Positions 57,240 through 64,000 of a stretch of 64,000 nucleotides of DNA are shown one piece after another. Position numbers and translations under genes: made by a program. This DNA is from Casuarius casuarius (taxonomy: Eukaryota > Chordata > Aves > Casuariiformes > Casuariidae). The stretch lies in contig PTFA01000192.1 in assembly GCA_003342895.1 (NCBI GenBank), positions 2,581 through 66,580 of the forward strand, read 5' to 3'. Position 1 is the stretch's first letter; each line of letters starts with the position of its first letter. The notes under the pieces were generated by a model that was not told where the DNA came from, searched no databases, and saw only the letters and a program-made list of their open reading frames with translations.

Positions 57240-57432
57240 GAATAACTTTTTTTTATGAGCTTGTTAACATTTGTGAAGTTAAGTAACCCTAAATTTATGC
57301 CATTAATTTGCATGTATTATGGGTTTTTTTCTCTGCTGCCAGTTTATAGTCTCTGTGAAATCTTTAAAAAGTGGCTTTTTTCCTCCTTTTCCCTTCACTT
57401 GTGTTAATTAAAGCTTGTGATATATATATATT
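57240..57432. promoter_or_regulatory. AT-rich candidate enhancer with octamer motif
   Basis: AT-rich, repeat-poor block containing ATTTGCAT at about 57307-57314 (the POU octamer), preceded by CCATTAATTTGC, plus GTGTTAATTAAAGC and GTTAACATTTG. It ends in a short (TA)n at 57420-57431. POU and homeodomain words together suggest a neural or developmental regulatory element (inference). Confidence 0.33.
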
Positions 57433-60400
57433 TTTACACTGCCGCTGTGCTCTAGCATTTAATCATCAAATGGCCCCTTTGCATTTTCTATGGGCTGTTC
57501 CTGATTCTTCTCCTCCCCTCCACAGCAACGTGAGGAGACCTACAGGTCCACCCCTCCACACTGATCCATAAGCATGCTTAGAAGCAGGCTGGGCTCCTAC
57601 CAACCATCTCTCTGCGAAACAAGGCAGCTGCCACAACAGGGAGACATGGGGAGGATCTTTAGCCACTGAAGAGTTAACAGCTCCCATCCACGGGGGAGAT
57701 GTGGCATTGCCATGCTGAAGCACACAGTATTCACACATTAGCAATTGCTGGGGAGCCTTAAAATCGGATTCTCAGGGGAAATCCAGCCAAAGAACACATT
57801 GAGATTCCTAATGAAGGTACTCACGGCCAGAGCTGGGGGAGGTGTAAGTGATGGATGCAATATAATCACCTGCTGGCAAAACAGGGGGAGGCAGGACATT
57901 CTCCAGGACTTTAATAGTACCTAGAAATCTCCAGAACTAGGATGTACATCGAAAGAGCTGCTGTAGGAAATGCAAGCCTGTCTTTTCCCCTCCTTCCTGG
58001 GGACTGCCCCACATCACAGGGACAGCAGTCTTTGCTCTCCTCCCAAGGACTGTTCTTTCTGGGCAGACAGATCTCTCTCCTAAGCACGTAGCTGACTTTG
58101 GAAGTGCCCAAGGCCAGCACAAAGTGTAACTGGTGGAGGCCTTTGGCAGCTGTCCCAGAGAGCATATTTCTGAGCTCAGCTGGACAGGAGTCTTGGTCCT
58201 GACCTAAATGTGCTTTGATTGCTTTGCTCCTCTTTAAGGCTCTGTATCTCCCAGCTGTAAGCAGAGTTTGTTGAAGCAAGAAGCAGGTTGTTAAGCCTGG
58301 TTTGGATGCTGTCTGGTCTCCAGTGGAGCTGATGGGCCTCATGTTGCTAACAGCCAGCTAAGCTGAGACCATGAACACTGGACATTGATTCAGACCTAAA
58401 CACCCTCCATGGGAGACACAGAATCCAGGGCAGGAAATATGGGTGAGTGCTGGTCACAGCAAAGATGGTGTTCCGTTGCTCCCTTGTGATGTCCTCGGGG
58501 CTGTAGGAGACATATGACAGGACTCTCCGCTGAATTGAAGTTGGGAAGGAGAGTTAGGGGAGACCAAGCAGGCTTTCTACACTGTCACTATTATTTTGCC
58601 ATATGAGGGTGTTGAGTGCTGGAGAGGATATTTTGATTTACTCCTTAGCTCACCATTGCCATGGCAACAGGAGAAATACAGGCCAAACCAGGCTGCATCT
58701 GTAATGGAGTGGTAATAGGGAGTTTGGGTTCCCGTGTGTTTGTTTGGCTGTTTGAAAGAGCCACATGGTAAAAGAGCACTGTCGTGATGAAAACGGAGTG
58801 GGGCCTGAATTGTACCCAAATATACCCTCCCCTCCTGCAACACCAAAACAGTCATGCATGCACTCACATTTACAGCACACAGCCTGAGGAACACCAGCAC
58901 ATACTCATGCAGTTTTCTCCTACCACACAGATACACGTCTGGGGTTGGGGGGGTCCCATAGCCACTCTCCCACAAACATGGACTACTCTTTATTTTGTAG
59001 GTACAAAGCCCCTGCGCACCATGCACTTTGTAGCGGGGCTCTGAAGCACAACTGAGAGGCTGGAGTCCACCAGCTAGTGTCAGCAAGAGGCTCTCCTCTG
59101 CAATGAGGTCCACAGATCCCAGTTAATCATGATGCTGAGGGTTCAGAAACATTTCATTGGCTGCTGGGCAAATACTCTTCTCTGCACATACTCTTCCAGC
59201 ACATCGTTTTGATTAGCTTTTCCACTCAAGATGATCAACAAAACCTCTGCCCTGTCTCAACAGTCATGTCTGCAGCCAGGAGAGATGACCTCCATTCCCC
59301 ATTGCAAAGTGAGTCCTCAGGTAAAATAAACTGGCACACTGCAGATACCATCCTCTGACTGAGACACCACCATCTTATGGGTCTGCCAGAACAATTATCA
59401 CTCCAGAAGGGAGGCTGTAGAGCAGTGTTAGGTACTGCCTCCTTCCCTCCCTCCCCTCCAGCCTGCTGGGGCTTGAGTGCTCTCAACGTAAACTGGCGTT
59501 GGGGAAGAACTCAGCCTCTAATAGGTCCAGAGTACCAGCCTCAGATACCACCTCAGGGTCAAGTGGAAGGAGGGAGATGATTTTTCTGTTGCCCCTCATG
59601 GCCTCTGAGCTGCTCCCTGGAGAGCTGAGAGAACAGAATAGCCTATAAGCAAGGCAAAGTGGCTATTCAGTTGCGTCTTGACCTGTTCCTCCTTATCCCA
59701 CCTTCCACTCACCATGACATGGTGAGTCTAACATGAGCACAGGAGAGAAATGTCTCACACAGTTCTGATGGCACAGCAAAACCAGATTTGGCTTCCTGGG
59801 CATAGAGCCATTGGTGTTCCTGGAAATCAGACTCCTAATCAGCTTTGGGAGTTCCGTGTCACCATTTGCAATGGAGAGGCAAAGTCCCTGAGGAGACACA
59901 CTAAATTTCCTCAGCCTGGCAGTGCAAGAACCTGTGCAGTGGGGTGCCTTTATGGGAGCAGTGCACACAGGGTCTAAGACACTGCCAACAGAAGAGATGG
60001 CTCTGAAAGGGGTGGTGATGCCCCTAATCTGTTGGCTACTGTTGCTGGTAGTGGCTTGAAGGAGCTTGAGGTAAAAAGCAGGGAGAAAAAAGGGGTTGAG
60101 GTGAGCTGGGAGGGATGGGGTGATGGCAATGAAAGGCACTCTAGACATGAAAAGTATTCTCCACAACATCATGCTCAGTCCCAAAGAGGACAAGACAGCC
60201 CCAGGGTGTGTGGTGTCTGCATGTGCACTACAGGAATGCTGCAAGTCTCTTGAGTCCCTGACCACACCAGGTCCTGAGCATGCAGGGTGTAGATTCTCTC
60301 CCTTTGACTCCTGGCTGCCTTTCCTCCCATCATTCCTGAGACTCCATCTGGCTGTCTTATTTTTACACACATGCACAAAAAATAGGAGAAAATAAACACT

Positions 60401-60985
60401 TAATTTCTAACCTAATCAGCCTTTCTCTCACTAATTAGCACCCTCTGAGCACAGGCACAGGCTGTGTGAGATACTCTGGGACTGATAATGACCCCCAACC
60501 TGCAATTGCATATGCTGATGGGTCAGGAGAGCCAAAAGCAAGCCAGGGAGAGGCACGGAGCAGAGTAGCCTTTGACACTTGTTTTTTTTCCCTCAAATCT
60601 GGGATGCTGGAAAGGGGATGTCTCTTTTTGGCAGGATCCTTTGTGCGTGTGTGTTTTTCTGTGCATGTGTTTTTCTGTGAGAATGTGTGTGTGTGCGTGT
60701 GTGAGTATATCTGTCAAGAAGGGGGGAAGCTAGAAAGGTTTGGAGGGAGGAGACTGGAACAAAATTCTGGCACTGAGCCCAACCTTGAAACACATGCCAA
60801 TTGGTGCCTCTTGCTGGTGGTAATGAAGGGCTCCGTTCAGGACACGTGGGACACTAATTAAGGGGCTTCAAAGGCAGCTTTCTGCATAGTGCTCTCTAAA
60901 GGGGGGCTGAGGGGAGGAAGGAACACAAGAGGGGGGTGTTTTCCACTCAATGGAAGACTTTGGCTCCTAGTGGTGCTGGGGAAGG

Positions 60986-60987
<2 letters not shown>
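57433..60987. other. ELFN2 upstream DNA, no confidently recognised gene
   Basis: Holds an exon-like open segment on the minus strand (58347-58529), an X-box, and a 227-codon open frame at 59693-60376 (minus) of unrecognised, probably chance, origin. A TG-rich patch lies at 60645-60705, and an AT-rich patch at about 60385-60445 contains CACTAATTAGCACC. Confidence 0.45.
58655..58668 (+). promoter_or_regulatory. RFX-type X-box motif
   Basis: ATTGCCATGGCAAC is a near-perfect palindrome fitting the RFX consensus of two half-sites (RYYNYY and RGYAAC) with a 2-bp spacer. Confidence 0.45.

Positions 60988-61022
<35 letters not shown>
60988..61022 (+). repeat. (CT)17 microsatellite
   Basis: Uninterrupted CT dinucleotides, about 17 units. 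An X-box-like motif begins four bases after the run. Confidence 0.95.
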
Positions 61023-61025
<3 letters not shown>

Positions 61026-61040
61026 GTTTCCCATGGCAAC
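61026..61040 (+). promoter_or_regulatory. RFX-type X-box motif adjoining the (CT)n
   Basis: GTTTCCCATGGCAAC has half-sites GTTTCC and GGCAAC with a 3-bp spacer, within the RFX consensus. Confidence 0.4.
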
Positions 61041-64000
61041 TCCTACCCATGAGAGCTAAGAAGGTGCAAGCATCTGGCAGCTCCAGGCAAGCCCTCAACC
61101 ACTAGCAGGCAAGGCAGGCTCTGGTACCAAGTGCGCGCTGCCCTGGTGAGGGTGAAAAGCTCCCTTTGGGAATGGAGGGACACCATCCCGAAGAGGAGCA
61201 AAGGAGGACACAAAGCAAGGAAGAAAGTGAGAAAAATAGAGAAAGAGCTGGAAGGGGAGAGGCAGGGGCTCAGTGTGACCGGCAGGGTCACACACTGATC
61301 CCTTGGAAAGGAAGCGCCTATAGGAACAGGAGTTGCCCTTACTCTCCAGGGATTTGCAGGACAAAAGGCTTAGGATCCCCACAGATCAAAACACTATGGC
61401 TGAGTGTTGTCAGCTCTATCACATGGGATTATTTTTCGTCACAGACTGGATGGTGCAGTGAATGATGGAGAGGACTGCTTGATATGCCTCCCAATATATC
61501 AATCTGGACATGGGGCTCTGGGCTTAGTTGGGCACCAGTGAAAAACAAGCACTATGCAGGGACCTGAAGAGCTGTAGCCCACTTCCGGGGCTTCACAGAC
61601 CTCATCCCTACAACCTCTAAGGCCCGCAAATTCACTCATAGCTGTAGCATTCCTGTGCTGGAGGGAGGGAGCCAAGTGGCAGAATAGGTTATGTGACTCA
61701 GATACGGCCACATAAGACAGTCTCAGTCAGCAATCCTCCTCCCTACCTGGTACCTTAATCATATGCCTGTCCACCCTCCCTGCTCCGGGAATAAGCATTA
61801 AACAGTAGCTGTAGTGGAAAGCAAGCCTGTTCTAAGATTGATTAAACGGGGACAAAGTGTGGGAGGAAAGAGAAGAATAAATTGGCAGAGGGAGCAACAA
61901 AGAGTTAGTGAGAGACAGGAAGAAAGAATGAGTGAAAAAGATGATCAGGAAGAGAAAAGAGAGAGAGTAGAGAGGCACCTATGGATTACATTCACTGGAA
62001 CACACATCAAGCACAGAACAAAAGTGAGGGAAAGAAGAGAGAGGTGATATAAGCACATGAGAAAGAGGAAGATGTGAAAAAGAATCACAGAGCAACAGCA
62101 GCAGAGAACTTGAAGAATAGGCACTGCTTTGCTGATCCTGTACGGCAGCATGCTCCTCGCCATCACTCACCACTGCAGAGAGGAACCTGCAAGGTGCCAG
62201 AGTGCCCGACAGCTCCCCTTGGCTTCAAAGGGAGCTGCATGCTCTACACCAGGCTGTCTCGCACCACGTGTGGCTGAAACTGGACACAACCGTCCTGGAG
62301 TCAGGATCAGTCCTGTCAGGGTGAGCAATGGGTACGTAATATTTAACTAAGGTGAAGCTAGAGGCAAGGTAGATGCACTCACCTTTCAATAGTCCTCTAA
62401 TGCTACTCCACAGTTCTCAAGGCCTGTAGGGGTTTTTTGACCTTTCTGCCCTCTCCTGTTCAGTACCCTCCTATGTACCAAACAACATTTAACCCTTCAT
62501 TCCAAATGACCTGCTCCATGTCTCAAGTGTCCAGTGCCACTCAGCCAAAAGCACAACTGCCAGCTGCCCACAGCAGTACAGCAGGGTTGTACCTACTCCG
62601 GAGACAAAGAGGAAGGAAATTTGCTCTAGGAGAAGCACCTGGGGTAAGACTGCCAGAGGTGTGGCTCAGGCCAGAGGCAGTCTGGGGCAAGGAGAGCAAT
62701 GTAAGGTGGTTCTTTGAATCAGCTTTTGGCCAAAATACTTCAAGTGCATATCCAGCAACTCCCCATCTACCTATTTAGTACTTCCAAACTACAAATCTCA
62801 CTGCCCAACCCAAATGATTTCTGAGAAGTGGTCTGATTCCTGGACAGACAAAAGCAAAAGGATTAGGATGCAGAAACACATTATGGTGCCAGTGTTCCTC
62901 AGCCCCAGAGCAGGTCATGCAGCTGGCTGGGCTGAGAAACATTGTGGGGTCTGTCAGGATTTGCTGGGGAAAGATTAACCTCAAGGAGATGTAGATGCAG
63001 TCTGGGACGTAAACACAAAACACAGCCTTGGAGGGGCTCAGTTCCTTCAGTGACTCTTGTCTCATGCATATGTAGCAGCCACAGGACAGTCCAGATGGGT
63101 CCAGTGGACTCATGTGCCCTGCTGCCTTCCAACCACCAAACACTTCACAAACTTTAGTAAGAGAGCCACAGAAAGTATGAGTCGACTGCAGGAACAGGGC
63201 TGATCATCAACCTTTTCTGACCATAAGGGAAACAATAGTCAGAATTTTCGGGTTCATGGGAAGATATTAGCCTTAGTTTCTGTGGAGAGAAGAAACACGG
63301 ACCTTCTCCAGGCTCTCTTTTCCTCTCCCAGTTCTTCCTTCTTCCCTCCATCCCTCTAACCTGTGCGATCCATATTGGATGCTATGCCAAAGATAGATGA
63401 GCAGGCAACTAGTGAATCACTTATTAAGTTTGAACAGATTATTTAAAAAAAATAATCAAAAGAGAAGGAGAGAGAATCAAAGCTGGGATTACAGGCTTAG
63501 CAAGCATGAGTGCATATTCAGCCTACACTGTTCTCTTTGTGACTCTGTCACACTGGTAGACTGTTAAGAGAGTTATACCATTACTAACATGACAGCATTG
63601 TCCTACCCAGCCTGGATTAGAAATCCCAGTGGCTGTATTGAGGGGAAAAGTCCCTTGGCAATGGCAGGCACTTGGCCTCACAATGCTTTCCACTCACAGC
63701 ATGCTGGCCAGGCAGGGAGAAGTATTCAATTATCAGACAGGCTCTGCCTTTTCCTAGGCCAGTTTCCTCTTATTGTCTGACTGCTTTCTCCCTGGCCAGT
63801 GATGCTTGAGAAGTCTGTCATGCAAGAAAAACTCAAGATGGTCAGGGCAATTCCTGAATCAGGCAGACTTCTTACAGCTCCCCCCTCCTCCTCCAGAGTA
63901 CACGGCCTTCTCCAGGTACCAATATGCTGTTCAGTCAGCAGGTGGTGAATATCTCCTTCATAAATACAGGATCTCTAACAACTGCCTGGAAAACTGGATC
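61041..64000. other. Upstream DNA to the window end, nothing recognised
   Basis: Purine-rich patches at 61190-61260 and 61860-62100 keep short frames open. No exon, RNA gene, CpG island or mobile element is identified. The sequence ends in ordinary DNA with no sign of a promoter. Confidence 0.5.

Noticed and set aside
59693..60376. 227-codon minus-strand open frame
   Set aside because: No recognisable domain or codon signature. Could be an old retroelement piece but nothing supports that.
1..64000. CRISPR arrays, operons, phage or other prokaryotic systems
   Set aside because: The tandem repeats present are satellites, minisatellites and microsatellites. The window is vertebrate nuclear DNA.

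Overview
This window looks like vertebrate nuclear DNA, most probably from a sauropsid (turtle, crocodilian or bird lineage). The evidence is one intact ELFN2-type coding exon, a CR1 LINE tail with turtle/crocodilian-like wording, a MIR-like SINE remnant, many microsatellites, and long stretches with no bacterial-style gene packing. Species cannot be fixed from the sequence alone. One ambiguous base (n) lies at 14529.

Layout. Positions 1-358 are a CpG-rich block ending in a poly(A) signal and resembling the 3' part of an LTR. Positions 360-2750 are a satellite of about 13 units with a period near 187 bp. Each unit carries a short run of degenerate telomere-like hexamers (CCCTAA and variants). 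Positions 2751-36100 are gene-poor DNA with a MIR-like remnant, an antisense CR1 tail at about 21.2-21.7 kb, a possible hAT remnant near 25 kb, microsatellites, and AT-rich blocks that look like conserved noncoding elements. I recognise no exon there with confidence.

The only confidently recognised gene is ELFN2 on the minus strand. Its whole coding sequence is one exon at 41988-44393 (801 residues). A long putative 3'UTR runs leftward to a candidate poly(A) signal at 36123-36128. A splice-acceptor-like site directly precedes the start codon, so 44397-64000 is read as 5' intron or upstream DNA. I see no CpG island or first exon there, so the promoter probably lies beyond 64000. This upstream stretch holds minisatellites, a GC-box cluster, RFX-type X-box motifs and several AT-rich candidate enhancers.

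ELFN2 is a postsynaptic LRR/FN3 adhesion protein and a protein phosphatase 1 regulator. There is no operon-like cooperation between genes here. The most unusual structure is the satellite at the left end, whose unit lengths differ in whole telomere-hexamer steps and whose C-rich strand orientation fits a telomere lying to the left.
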